DNA of 64,000 nucleotides. Origin: Betaproteobacteria bacterium HGW-Betaproteobacteria-9. GTDB lineage: Bacteria > Pseudomonadota > Gammaproteobacteria > Burkholderiales > Burkholderiaceae_C. This document shows, piece after piece, positions 45,297 to 53,462 of this stretch; position 1 is the first letter of the stretch, and every line of letters begins with the position of its first letter. Both the position numbers and the translations under genes were made by a program. The stretch spans positions 1 through 64,000 of the forward strand of contig PHCC01000020.1 in the NCBI GenBank assembly GCA_002842215.1, given 5' to 3'. Below the pieces are notes generated by a model. The model was not told the origin of the DNA and did not search any database. It worked only from the letters and a program-made list of their open reading frames with translations.

Positions 45297-46506
45297 ACAG
45301 GTTGCGCCGCGCGTCCTCCGGGTAGGCGAAGGTGATGGCGCCGTTGCGCACTTTGCCCATGACCAGCATGTTCTGGCTGATCGCGTCCTTGTCATCCTTG
45401 CTGAATGGCCTTTCGTAGGTGGCGACCACGCCGTAGTACACCCGCGGGATATTTTCCAGTGCCGCCTTCACCGCCGGGCCGCCAAACTTGCCGTCGCGGA
45501 TGCCTGACTTGCCGTCGCGGATGCTGAACAGGGCGTAGGTCAACAAGTAGGTGGTGTCGTAGGACTGGGCCGCCGCCATCGGCACGGCGATTTTCTGTTG
45601 GTACTTGCGCGCGTAGGCGGTGAGAAAGGAAGCCCTGCGCTCGTTGCTGGGCTCGGCAATGAAGGTCTGGGCCATCAGCGCGCCGTCGGCAGCGGCCTTG
45701 GCGCCGTTGATGAAAAAGGGGAACGACAGCGGCCAGGCGCCGACCTGCGGCACGTCCCACTTGAGGTCGCGTTTGCCGTTGGCGATCACCGCATTTTCGG
45801 GTCCGACGGTGTAGCTGAAAATGGCATTGGCGCCCGCGCCGCGGGCCGCCGTCAGCTCCTTGGTGAGGTTTTTGACCCCAAGTGCGAACCGCGCCACGTG
45901 CACCGGCTTGAGCTGCTTGGCCGCCAGTGCCGCTTCCACATCCTTGAGTCCCGCGTCGCCGTAGCCGGTGGTGTCGGCAAAGATGGCGACCTTTGTCCAG
46001 CCGCGCTTGACCAGATCGTCCACCACGAACGGTGCCTGGATCGCATCGCGTGCCGAGGTACGGAAGATGTAGCTCTCGGCCGCTGGAAAGCGGCTGGTGA
46101 GCGGCGTGCCGGTGGCGCAGGGAATGATCAGCGGAAGCTGCGCGGTCTGGAAAACGTCCAGCGACTTCTGGGCCACTCCGGTGTTGCAGAAGCCGATGGT
46201 GGCCACAACCCCTTCCGTGACCAGTTCCTGCGAGTTCTTGAGCCCGATGTCCGGGTTGCCCTGGTCGTCCTTGATCACCAGTTCAAGAGGGCGCCCGAGG
46301 TAGCCGCCCACGGCGTTGATCTCTTGCACCGCCAGCTGCACGCCGTGCAGCATGGGATTGCCGAAGTCGGACGACGGGCCGCTGAACGGGCCGATCACGC
46401 CGATCTTCACCGGCTTCGCGGCGGCCTGTGCCCATGCTGGCGGCAGCACGACGGCGGCGGCCAGACAGAGAGCCAGCGGGAGCAGGCGGGAGAGACGTTG
46501 CGGCAT
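45277..46506 (-). CDS. Branched-chain amino-acid-type ABC transporter substrate-binding protein (LivK-like)
   Basis: A 409-residue periplasmic binding protein. A signal peptide (LSRLLPLALCLAAAVVLPPAWAQA) precedes the Peripla_BP_6 fold: KPVKIGVIGPFSGPSSDFGNPMLHGVQLAVQEIN, then DDQGNPDIGLKNSQELV, ADTTGYGDAGLKDVEAAL and AAQSYDTTYLLTYALF. The latter parts form the ligand cleft. The ligand could be a branched-chain amino acid, an amide or an aromatic acid; the sequence does not tell. Near the C-terminus the eight-residue unit SGIRDGKF repeats an immediately preceding SIRDGK, a small tandem duplication. No permease or ATPase genes are adjacent, so it is an orphan component. The ATG at 46506 is set by the signal peptide. 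Confidence 0.9.
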   Translation of the reverse strand: MPQRLSRLLPLALCLAAAVVLPPAWAQAAAKPVKIGVIGPFSGPSSDFGNPMLHGVQLAVQEINAVGGYLGRPLELVIKDDQGNPDIGLKNSQELVTEGVVATIGFCNTGVAQKSLDVFQTAQLPLIIPCATGTPLTSRFPAAESYIFRTSARDAIQAPFVVDDLVKRGWTKVAIFADTTGYGDAGLKDVEAALAAKQLKPVHVARFALGVKNLTKELTAARGAGANAIFSYTVGPENAVIANGKRDLKWDVPQVGAWPLSFPFFINGAKAAADGALMAQTFIAEPSNERRASFLTAYARKYQQKIAVPMAAAQSYDTTYLLTYALFSIRDGKSGIRDGKFGGPAVKAALENIPRVYYGVVATYERPFSKDDKDAISQNMLVMGKVRNGAITFAYPEDARRNLFMQRKQ

Positions 46507-46630
46507 GGGCACCTCGTGAAAAGTGCCGCGAGTATAGGAGTCCGGGTGTGGGTGCCGAGTGGCGGTTTTCCCTGAGGGGCCGCCTTCAGGCAATCACCCG
46601 CCGGTCTCTCGCACCCGGTGCATCGGCCGC

Positions 46631-47077
46631 TCAGCCGGCGAGAGCGGCCTTCACGGCGGCGGACACCTGGCCCATGTCGGCCTTGCCGGCCAGGCGGGTT
46701 TTGACCGCACCCATGACCTTGCCCATGTCGCCGGGGCCTTTGGCGCCGAGTTCTTCGACAATGGCCTTGACCTCGGCGGCCACTTCCTCGGCCGACAGGC
46801 GCGCCGGCAGGTAGGCCTGCAGCACCTTGATTTCGGCGGACTCCTTGTCGGCCAGGTCCATGCGGTCGGCCTTGGTGAAGGCTTCGACGCTGTCCTTGCG
46901 CTGTTTGATCAGCTTGTCGACGATGGCGATGACCATGGTGTCGTCCAGCTCCACGCGCTCGTCCACTTCCTTCTGCTTCATGGCTGCGGTCAGCAGGCGG
47001 ATGGTGCCCAGGCGCTCGCTGTCCTTGGCGCGCATGGCGGCCTTCATGTCTTCGGTGATCTGTTCTTTCAGGCTCAT
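46631..47077 (-). CDS. yqeY: GatB/YqeY-domain protein
   Basis: A 148-residue, mostly helical protein of the YqeY family: MSLKEQITEDMKAAMRAKDSERLGTIRLL at the start, EVDERVELDDTMVIAIVDKLIKQRKDS in the centre and AYLPARLSAEEVAAEV before a Gly/Ala-rich C-terminal domain related to the tRNA-binding tail of GatB. Its function is not firmly established; a role in tRNA-dependent amidation or acting with RpsU is inferred from genomic context elsewhere. It commonly follows rpsU directly; here rpsU lies on the same strand but 2.3 kb upstream, with lysA and lysR between. Confidence 0.92.
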   Translation of the reverse strand: MSLKEQITEDMKAAMRAKDSERLGTIRLLTAAMKQKEVDERVELDDTMVIAIVDKLIKQRKDSVEAFTKADRMDLADKESAEIKVLQAYLPARLSAEEVAAEVKAIVEELGAKGPGDMGKVMGAVKTRLAGKADMGQVSAAVKAALAG

Positions 47078-47131
47078 GGTGTGCTCTCGTTCAATCGCAA
47101 AACTTGCGATTTTCGCAGACGGACTTGTGAA

Positions 47132-48397
47132 TCAGGTGTTTTCGAGCGCCAGCAACTCGTCCACCGTCTGGCGGCGGCGGATCAGGCGGTGGCTGTCGCC
47201 GTCCACCAGCACCTCGGCCGCGAGCGGGCGCGTGTTGTAGTTGCTCGACATGGACGCGCCGTAGGCCCCCGCGTCGTGCAGCACCAGCAGGTCGCCCACG
47301 CGGGCCTCGGGCAGTTCGCGCGTTAGCACCACGCCGCCTTCGGCCTGGGTGAACACGTCGCCCGACTCGCACAGCGGGCCGGCCACCACGGTTTCCACCG
47401 TGGCGCGAGGCGTTTGATCGGCCGGGATCAGGCTCATGCCGTGGAAGGCGCCGTACATGGACGGGCGCATCAGGTCCGAAAAACCCGCGTCCACCAGGGT
47501 GAAGTGGTTGCCGCCCATGGGCTTGGTGGCGCGCACCTCGGTCAGCAGCACGCCGGCCTCGGCCACCAGGTAGCGGCCGGGTTCGATCTCCAGGTGCACG
47601 GCGTGGCCGAGGTGGGCGGCGATCTCGCGTCGCGCCGCGTCCCAGAGGCTGAAATAGTGCGCGGTGTCGATGGGCGCTTCACCCTCGCGGTAGGGAATGG
47701 ACAGGCCGCCGCCGGCCGAGATGGCCTGCAGATCCGCACCGCAGCCCTTCACCAGACCGACCATGGCCGCACACACCTGCTGCAGGTGGCCGTAGTCCAC
47801 GCCCGAGCCGATGTGCATGTGCAGACCCACGAGCCGAAGGCCATGCTGCGCCACGGCGGCCAGCGCGACGGGCAGCTCGGTGTGCCAGATGCCGTGTTTG
47901 CTGTGCTCGCCGCCGGTGTTGGTCTTGTTGCTATGGCCGTGGCCGAAGCCGGGGTTGATGCGCAGCCAGACCGGGTGGCCGGGCGAGACGGCGCCCAGCT
48001 GGTGCAGCATGTCGATGGAGCCGGCGTTGACCGGCACGCGGTGCTGCACCACGGTGGCCAGGGTGGCGGCGTCGAACAGGTCGGCGGTGAAGACGATGCC
48101 GGAGGCGCCTTGTGCGTCCGGGACTGCGGTGTAGCCGGCCGCCAGGGCACGCAGGATCTCGCCGCGCGAAACAGCATCGACCACCACGCCCTGCTCGCGC
48201 ATCAGGCGCAGCAGGTGGGTGTTGGAGTTGGCCTTCTGGGCAAAACGGATGGTGTCGAAGGCGCGCAGTTCGGCGATGCGCTGGCGGATGGTCGCGGCGT
48301 CGTAGACCCAGAGCGGAGTGCCGTGCTGGCGGGCGAGCGACTGGAGGAGGGTGGGGGAAAAGGGATTCATGCCGCCGATGATCCGGGTTTCATTCAT
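47132..48397 (-). CDS. lysA: Diaminopimelate decarboxylase LysA
   Basis: A 421-residue PLP enzyme (fold III) that decarboxylates meso-diaminopimelate to lysine. PLP lysine K55 sits in RFAQKANSN. Further signatures are HMHIGSGVDYG, ISAGGGLSIPYREGE, LEIEPGRYLVAEAGVLLTEV, VAGPLCESGDVFTQ (catalytic Cys) and DAGAYGASMSSNYNTRPLAAEV. Two starts are possible: the ATG at 48397 used here, or the ATG at 48370 (412 residues), and neither has a clear Shine-Dalgarno. It is divergent from a LysR-type regulator with 42 bases between start codons, the same layout as E. coli lysA/lysR, where LysR senses diaminopimelate. Confidence 0.96.
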   Translation of the reverse strand: MNETRIIGGMNPFSPTLLQSLARQHGTPLWVYDAATIRQRIAELRAFDTIRFAQKANSNTHLLRLMREQGVVVDAVSRGEILRALAAGYTAVPDAQGASGIVFTADLFDAATLATVVQHRVPVNAGSIDMLHQLGAVSPGHPVWLRINPGFGHGHSNKTNTGGEHSKHGIWHTELPVALAAVAQHGLRLVGLHMHIGSGVDYGHLQQVCAAMVGLVKGCGADLQAISAGGGLSIPYREGEAPIDTAHYFSLWDAARREIAAHLGHAVHLEIEPGRYLVAEAGVLLTEVRATKPMGGNHFTLVDAGFSDLMRPSMYGAFHGMSLIPADQTPRATVETVVAGPLCESGDVFTQAEGGVVLTRELPEARVGDLLVLHDAGAYGASMSSNYNTRPLAAEVLVDGDSHRLIRRRQTVDELLALENT

Positions 48398-48439
48398 ATT
48401 GAGCAATGCCAGATAATTGCATAGTCATTCAAATTTGAT
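48398..48439. promoter_or_regulatory. Compact lysA/lysR divergent control region
   Basis: Only 42 bases separate the two start codons. Both genes begin with the same seven bases, ATATGAA, so TTCATAT (48394-48400) and ATATGAA (48438-48444) form a dyad around the region. Inside, GCAAT (48403-48407) and ATTGC (48416-48420) form a second inverted repeat with eight bases between, a candidate LysR half-site pair. The promoters must overlap the genes or each other, and leaderless transcripts are possible. Confidence 0.55.
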
Positions 48440-49360
48440 ATGAAACTGAGCCACCGCCAGATCGACTTCTTCCGCGCCGTGATGGGCACCGGCCACGTCA
48501 CGCGCGCGGCCGAGCTGCTGCACACCTCGCAGCCCACCGTCAGCCGCGAGCTGGCGCGGCTGGAGCAGGTGCTGGGCTTTGCCCTGTTCGAGCGGATCAA
48601 GGGGCGGCTGCGGCCCACGGTGCGGGCGCTGGCACTGATGGAGGAGGTGGAACTCTCGTACGTGGGGCTGGAGCGCATCGCGGCGACGGCCGCCGCGCTC
48701 AAGGGCTACGCGCAGGGGCGGCTGCAGCTGGCCTGCCTGCCGGCCTTGTCCCACGCGCTGTTGCCCGACGCGATCCGGCGCTTTGTGTTGCGCCAGCCCG
48801 CCGCGGCCGTGAGCCTGACACCCATCGAGTCGCCGCAGCTGGAGGCAGCGTTGTCCGAGCAGCGCTTCGACCTGGGCCTCTCCGAGCGCTTTGAGGCGCC
48901 CGCCGCCTGCAGCCTGCAGACCTTGCTGGTGGCGGACGAGGTGTGTGTGTTGCCTGCCAGCCACCCGCTGGCGCGCAAGGCGCGGCTGGCGCCGGGCGAC
49001 TTTGCGGGCGAGTCCTTCATCAGCTTCGCACCGACCGACCCCTACCGCCAGCAGGTGGACGCGCTGTTCGCCGCCGCCGGGGTGGAGCGCGGCCTGCGGC
49101 TGGAGACGCCGAGCGCGGTGTCGGTGTGCGCACTGGTGCGCCAGGGGCTGGGCCTGGGGATCGTCAACCCGCTGACGGCGCTGGAGCTGACGGGTGAGGG
49201 CATGGTGGTGCGGCCGCTGTCGGTGAGCATCCCGTTTCATGTGGCGCTGATCCGGCCCGCCTGGCGGGCCGAACATCCGCTGCGGGGCGCCTTCGAGGCC
49301 GCGCTGGTCGAGGCGGCGGACGCCTTGCGGGCGCGGCTGGCCCAGGCCGCACAGACGTAA
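48440..49360 (+). CDS. lysR: LysR-family regulator, probable lysA activator
   Basis: A 306-residue LysR-type regulator. Residues 1-60 form the winged helix-turn-helix (MKLSHRQIDFFRAVMGTGHVTRAAELLHTSQPTVSRELARLEQ), followed by the linker helix and a periplasmic-binding-protein-like effector domain (about 90-300; for example DLGLSERFEAPAAC, LARKARLAPGDFAGESFISF and LVRQGLGLGIVNPLTALEL). Its divergent position with a 42-base gap to lysA strongly suggests it is the functional LysR that activates lysA when diaminopimelate accumulates. Such regulators usually repress their own synthesis from the shared region. The stop codon lies at the edge of the rpsU terminator. Confidence 0.9.
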   Translation: MKLSHRQIDFFRAVMGTGHVTRAAELLHTSQPTVSRELARLEQVLGFALFERIKGRLRPTVRALALMEEVELSYVGLERIAATAAALKGYAQGRLQLACLPALSHALLPDAIRRFVLRQPAAAVSLTPIESPQLEAALSEQRFDLGLSERFEAPAACSLQTLLVADEVCVLPASHPLARKARLAPGDFAGESFISFAPTDPYRQQVDALFAAAGVERGLRLETPSAVSVCALVRQGLGLGIVNPLTALELTGEGMVVRPLSVSIPFHVALIRPAWRAEHPLRGAFEAALVEAADALRARLAQAAQT

Positions 49361-49390
49361 AAAAACCCGCTGCAGCGTCCTGAGCGGGTT
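49359..49390 (-). terminator. Rho-independent terminator of rpsU
   Basis: Read on the minus strand: AACCCGCT, an eleven-base loop, AGCGGGTT and then a run of T (TTTTTACG). The eight-base-pair stem lies 33 bases past the rpsU stop. The T-run overlaps the final codons of convergent lysR (TAA at 49358-49360). In the plus direction there is no T-run, so it mainly serves rpsU. Confidence 0.88.
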
Positions 49391-49422
49391 CTTGTGTGCG
49401 TCCCGGCGGGCCGGGCCAGCGA

Positions 49423-49635
49423 TCAGTACAGCTTCTTGGGCAGCTGCATCGAGCGCACGCGCTTGTAGTGGCGCTTGACGGCGGCGGCCTTCTTGCGCTT
49501 GCGCTCGGCGGTGGGCTTTTCGTAGAACTCGCGGGCGCGCAGGTCGGTCAGCAGGCCGAGTTTTTCGATGGTGCGCTTGAAGCGGCGCAGGGCGACGTCG
49601 AAGGGTTCGTTGTCTTTAACGCGGATGGTCGTCAT
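49423..49635 (-). CDS. rpsU: 30S ribosomal protein S21
   Basis: A 70-residue, very basic protein: [46 protein letters not shown], and the ending LPKKLY. S21 binds near the anti-Shine-Dalgarno end of 16S rRNA and helps mRNA binding at initiation. Length matches the family. The ATG at 49635 gives the conserved MTTIRV start; a frame continuing to 49755 is the leader. It is preceded by a TATAAT-type promoter and followed by a strong intrinsic terminator, so it is monocistronic here, unlike the rpsU-dnaG-rpoD operon of enterobacteria. Confidence 0.98.
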   Translation of the reverse strand: MTTIRVKDNEPFDVALRRFKRTIEKLGLLTDLRAREFYEKPTAERKRKKAAAVKRHYKRVRSMQLPKKLY

Positions 49636-49763
49636 TGAAGAGGAAATTCCAGAATGCACAGAAAGAGGATGAACGGGAAGATCGGGCCCGGGCATCGTTT
49701 CTGCAAAGTTCCCCCGCCTGTTAACTAGTATTGGCCGACGGGGGTTTGCCAGCAAAGCCTTGG

Positions 49764-49791
49764 ATTATAGCCTTGTCGCGCTGATTTTCTA
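49764..49791 (-). promoter_or_regulatory. Predicted sigma-70 promoter of rpsU
   Basis: The minus strand carries a consensus -10 TATAAT at 49769-49764. A weak -35 TAGAAA at 49791-49786 sits 16 bases upstream. A start near 49757 would give an untranslated leader of about 120 bases before the rpsU ATG at 49635. Confidence 0.6.
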
Positions 49792-49828
49792 GCCCTTTGC
49801 GGGCATTCTGTGACGCCAACGGCAGGTC

Positions 49829-51049
49829 TCAGGCGGTTTTCTGTTCCGAAAGGGCCGCGGCGCAGGCGTGGGCGCTGGCCCAGGCCCACTGGAAGTTGTA
49901 GCCGCCGAGCCAGCCGGTCACGTCGACCACCTCGCCGATGAAATACAAGCCGGGTTGTTTCGATTCCATCGTCTGCGAAGACAGGTCGCGCGTGTCCACG
50001 CCGCCGAGCGTGACCTCGGCTTTTTTGTAGCCCTCGCTGCCGGTGGGCACGAGTTCCCAGCGCGCCAGGCGTTCGGCCAGCCGGGCCAGGGCCTTGTCCG
50101 AGGCTTCGCTGATGGGGCGTTGCCAGTCGGTGTCTTGCGCGACCCAGGCGTCGGCCAGGCGGCTGGGCACCAGCGTGGCCAGCTCGTTGGCGATCAGCTT
50201 GCGCGACGTGGCCTTGGCGCGCGCCAGGGCCGCGGGCAGGTCCACCTCGGGCGCCAGGTTGAGGCGGATCGGCGTGCCCTCGCGCCAGTAGCTGGAGATC
50301 TGCAGCACGGCCGGGCCCGAGAGACCGCGGTGGGTGAACAGCAGGTCCTCGGCGAAGCTGGTCCGGTTTTTCTTGTCGCCGGTTTCGATCAGCACTGGCA
50401 GGGCCAGTCCAGCGAGATTGGCATACGGCGCCCAGGCTTCACCGTCAAAGGTCAGCGGCACCAAGCCCGGGCGTGGTTCGACGGTGCGCAGGCCGAACTG
50501 CTTCGCCACGCGGTAGCCGAAATCGGTGGCGCCGATCTTCGGGATGGACAGGCCGCCGGTGGCGACCACCACGGCCCGGCTGGCCACCGTGCCGCGCTCG
50601 GTGTCGAGTTCGTAGCGGCCATCGCCGGTCACGCGGATGGCCTTGACGCCGCAGGGTTGCCAGCGCACCACGCCGCCGGCTTCGCACTCGGCCAGCAGCA
50701 GGGCGATCAGGTCCTCGGCCGAGCGGTCGCAGAACAGCTGGCCCTTGTGCTTCTCATGGAAAGCGATGCCGTATTTCTGCAGCAGCGCGATGAAGTCGGC
50801 CGGCGTGTAGCGCGAGAGCGCCGAGCGGCAGAAGTTCGGGTTCTCGCTCAGGAAGTGCTTGTGCGGCGCGCGCGGATCGATGTCGCGGTTGGTGAAGTTG
50901 GCCCGGCCGCCGCCCGAGATGCGGATCTTCTCCGCCACCTTTTCGCTGTGGTCGAGCAGCAGCACACGCAGGCCGCGCTGGCCCGCGACACCGGCACAGA
51001 AAAGACCGGCCGCACCCGCGCCGATGACGATGGCGTCGAAATTTTGCAT
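49829..51049 (-). CDS. HI0933/BaiN-like FAD-dependent oxidoreductase
   Basis: A 406-residue flavoprotein of the HI0933 family. The N-terminal dinucleotide fold has GAGAAGLFCAGVAGQRG and the family motif KIRISGGGRANFTNRD; near the C-terminus are the second FAD contacts GLYFIGEVVDVTGWLGGYNFQWAWASA. The centre contains the typical FTHRGLSGPAVLQISSYW and the beta-barrel insertion. Members are uncharacterised or reduce steroids or activated alkenes (BaiN); the substrate here is unknown. The ATG at 51049 gives the correct start of the Rossmann fold; the frame extends to 51112 without support. It is monocistronic and oriented towards rpsU. Confidence 0.9.
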   Translation of the reverse strand: MQNFDAIVIGAGAAGLFCAGVAGQRGLRVLLLDHSEKVAEKIRISGGGRANFTNRDIDPRAPHKHFLSENPNFCRSALSRYTPADFIALLQKYGIAFHEKHKGQLFCDRSAEDLIALLLAECEAGGVVRWQPCGVKAIRVTGDGRYELDTERGTVASRAVVVATGGLSIPKIGATDFGYRVAKQFGLRTVEPRPGLVPLTFDGEAWAPYANLAGLALPVLIETGDKKNRTSFAEDLLFTHRGLSGPAVLQISSYWREGTPIRLNLAPEVDLPAALARAKATSRKLIANELATLVPSRLADAWVAQDTDWQRPISEASDKALARLAERLARWELVPTGSEGYKKAEVTLGGVDTRDLSSQTMESKQPGLYFIGEVVDVTGWLGGYNFQWAWASAHACAAALSEQKTA

Positions 51050-51126
51050 GGCGCGCAGTGTAGGCGCACAGCGCGGCGAGGGTGCGCGACGCTTCCGGCG
51101 CGAAGTGACCAAGCCCAGGGGTACCG

Positions 51127-51196
51127 CGGAACCGGCTTCGCCGGGCCGCAGGTGCCGCCCCCTTGAGGGGGAACGTGCGAAGCACGGCAGGGGTGC
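51127..51196 (+). repeat. GC-rich intergenic repeat element, copy 3
   Basis: The blocks are CGGAACCGGCTTCGCCGGGCC, then GCAGGTGCCG, then CCCCCTTGAGGGGG, then AACGTGCGAAGCACGGCAGG and GGTGCTT. It matches copy 2 most closely, with the central CCCCCTTGAGGGGG palindrome intact. It lies between the flavoprotein start and the stop of the PilJ/MCP-like gene. Confidence 0.8.
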
Positions 51197-51197
51197 T

Positions 51198-51890
51198 TCA
51201 CCGTCCTTTGCTGCGTTCGGCCAGCACCGCCGCCTTGCGCGTGAGCCGGTCGATTTCGCTGGTGATGTCCGACAGCACGTTGGCCACCACGGCGAACTCG
51301 CGGCCGTGCTGCCCGGCCCGCGCGGCCATGACCTGCGCGTTGAAGCTCACCACCTTGGCCTCCTTGGCCACGCTCTGGATGTCGTCCACGATGCCCACCA
51401 GTTCTTTCATCAGGGCGTCCGAGTGCGCCTTGGCGACCTCGTCGAACGCGGTGGTCGCGGTGTTGAGGGCTTCGAGGATGCGATCGGTGTGGCCGACCAG
51501 CTCGGCCGTGGTGGCGGACACGCGCGGGCTGTGCACCTCGATCTGGTCGAGTGCGCTGCGCATGAGCTGCATGAAAGCCTGCACGACGGGGCCGACCCCA
51601 CGCGGGCCCTGGTAGGTTTCGGTGATCTTGCGCGCGTTGGCGGGATCGAGCTGTGCGGTGGTGGCCTGCAGGTGTTGCTGGCTTTCGGTGAACATGCGCA
51701 GGCTGCGCTGGGCGGCGCGATGCCACTCGGCGTCACCGCCGGCGGCCAGCACGGTCTGCAGGATCATGCGTTGCGAGAGCATGCGCTGGCGCGCGGCGAG
51801 ATTGACCAGCGACAGGCCGGCGATGTGGTCCGGCGTGTCGTGGCGCGATGGGGCGGGGCTTCGGGTGGCGAGGGGTGTCATGGCCGACAT
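51198..51890 (-). CDS. Soluble PilJ-type sensor protein with partial chemoreceptor signalling tip
   Basis: A 230-residue protein without signal peptide or membrane helix. After a short disordered start, residues 32-42 read AARQRMLSQRM, the hallmark of the PilJ N-terminal (type IV pili methyl-accepting transducer) domain and similar to the P-box of nitrate sensors. A helical region follows, and then a segment close to the chemoreceptor hairpin tip: VVSFNAQVMAARAGQHGREF then AVVANVLSDITSEI. It ends 21 residues later, so most of the second signalling helix is missing. It might act as a small cytoplasmic partner in chemotaxis or c-di-GMP-type signalling (inference). The ATG at 51890 or 51881 are both possible. 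No che genes are nearby. A periplasmic relative with two such motifs lies at 60328-61113. Confidence 0.75.
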   Translation of the reverse strand: MSAMTPLATRSPAPSRHDTPDHIAGLSLVNLAARQRMLSQRMILQTVLAAGGDAEWHRAAQRSLRMFTESQQHLQATTAQLDPANARKITETYQGPRGVGPVVQAFMQLMRSALDQIEVHSPRVSATTAELVGHTDRILEALNTATTAFDEVAKAHSDALMKELVGIVDDIQSVAKEAKVVSFNAQVMAARAGQHGREFAVVANVLSDITSEIDRLTRKAAVLAERSKGR

Positions 51891-52023
51891 CAAGCAATCG
51901 CCGGGCCACCGCCGAGCATGTTTTGGCGGCGCACGGCGCACCAGCGTGGCGCACGGCTTGGCGCTCGCGGAACGCTCAGGCGGCGTGCGACAGCGGCAGT
52001 GCCTGCGGCAGATCCATCGCGGC

Positions 52024-53445
52024 TCAGCCGGTGAGGCCCTTGGTGCCGCGGAACAGGTTGTGTGGGTCGTGGCGGGCCTTGAGTGCCGCCAGCCGGTCGA
52101 GGTTGGCCCTGCCGTAGGCGGCCTGGATGCGATCGGCCCCTTCTTCCTCGGTCAGGAAGTTGATGTAGGTTCCGCCGGTGGAGCAGCCCCGGGTGGCCTC
52201 AAAACAGTCGCGTGCCCATCGCAGCTGGAGATCGTCCTCCTCGGGCTTCTCCCAGGACGCTGCGATGTTGAGCACGTAGGCAGCGTCGCGGTTGCCGGCG
52301 GGCGAATGGCCGGCGCTCTGCTCGCCCAGCGCGCCCTGGATCTGGAACATCAGCAGGGCCGAAAACGGCGACGCGATGCGCCCGGCGTGTTCCACCGCCA
52401 GGTCCATCAGGGACGGTTCGATGTCCGCGAGGTAATGCGATTTCCAGTAGTAGCGCCGGCCCTTGGGCTGGGTGGCGTCGAGCAGGCTCTGCATTTGCAC
52501 ATAGGGCCGGCGCATCACCGTGTCGGCCACCGGCCGGGCCACCTCGCGCAGCGGGGCGAGCAGGGCGTCCGCCTCGGCCGTGTCGCCGGTGTGGCAGACA
52601 AAGATGGCGGCCATCGGCTGGCCGTGGATCTCGGGTGGCAGCCAGGGGGCGGGCGGGGCGACACGCAGCACCGCCACGCTGGTCATCTCCCGCGGCGCCC
52701 GGGCGCTGACGTCGCGGTAGGCCTGCAGCACCTGGCGCGCGTCGGCGCCGTGCCAGGCGATGGCGCCGCCCACGATCTCGGGTCCGACCGGGAACAGCCG
52801 GTACTCGAAGGTGGTGACGACGCCAAAGTTGCCGCCCCCGCCGCGCAGGGCCCAGAACAGCTCGGCGTGTTCGTCGGCCGACGCCCGCACCACCTGGCCG
52901 TCGGCCATGACCACCTCCATCGAGACCAGGGTGTCGCAGGTCCAGCCGTGGCGGCGGGTGAGGTAGCCAAAGCCACCACCCAGCGTGAGCCCGGCGATGC
53001 CGGTGGTGGACACGAAGCCGAGCACGGCCGCCAGGCCATGGAGCTGTGTCTCGCGGTCCAGATCGGCCAGGGTGCAGCCGGCCTGCGCGCGGGCCGTGCG
53101 CCCCGCCGGGTCGACCCAGATGCCGCGCAGCAGCGACATGTCGATCATCAGGCCGCCGTCGTTGGTGGCCAGGCCGGCGATGTTGTGGCCGCCCGAGCGC
53201 ACCGACAGCAACAAGCGGTGCTGGGCCGCGAAACGCACTGCCTGCACCACATCGACCGTGCCGCTGCAGCGCGCGATCAGCCCGGGGCGGCGGTCGATCA
53301 TGCCGTTCCAGAGTTTTCGCGTCTCGTCGAAGGCGGCGTCCTGCGGCGTCAGCAGCACGCCCCTGAAGCCGGTCTTGAATGTCTGGTAGGCCTCGGGCTC
53401 GATCTCGACCGAACCGCCGTCCATGCCTGTCAGATGCATGCTCAT
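52024..53445 (-). CDS. FAD-linked oxidase, berberine-bridge / 6-hydroxynicotine oxidase type
   Basis: A 473-residue flavoenzyme. The PCMH-type FAD-binding domain carries H87 in VRSGGHNIAG, the usual covalent FAD attachment site, and TTGIAGLTLGGGFGYLTRRHGWTCD. No cysteine is seen at the place where bicovalent members have one, so attachment is probably mono-covalent. The C-terminal BBE element is TYINFLTEEEGADRIQAAYG ... RHDPHNLFRG. Such enzymes oxidise amines, alcohols, sugars or ring C-H bonds and pass electrons to O2; the substrate is unknown. AGGAG lies just before the ATG at 53445. It follows the nitrilase gene by 17 bases, so the two form an operon divergent from an HxlR regulator. Confidence 0.9.
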   Translation of the reverse strand: MSMHLTGMDGGSVEIEPEAYQTFKTGFRGVLLTPQDAAFDETRKLWNGMIDRRPGLIARCSGTVDVVQAVRFAAQHRLLLSVRSGGHNIAGLATNDGGLMIDMSLLRGIWVDPAGRTARAQAGCTLADLDRETQLHGLAAVLGFVSTTGIAGLTLGGGFGYLTRRHGWTCDTLVSMEVVMADGQVVRASADEHAELFWALRGGGGNFGVVTTFEYRLFPVGPEIVGGAIAWHGADARQVLQAYRDVSARAPREMTSVAVLRVAPPAPWLPPEIHGQPMAAIFVCHTGDTAEADALLAPLREVARPVADTVMRRPYVQMQSLLDATQPKGRRYYWKSHYLADIEPSLMDLAVEHAGRIASPFSALLMFQIQGALGEQSAGHSPAGNRDAAYVLNIAASWEKPEEDDLQLRWARDCFEATRGCSTGGTYINFLTEEEGADRIQAAYGRANLDRLAALKARHDPHNLFRGTKGLTG

Positions 53446-53462
53446 GGTGTTTCTCCTGAAGG

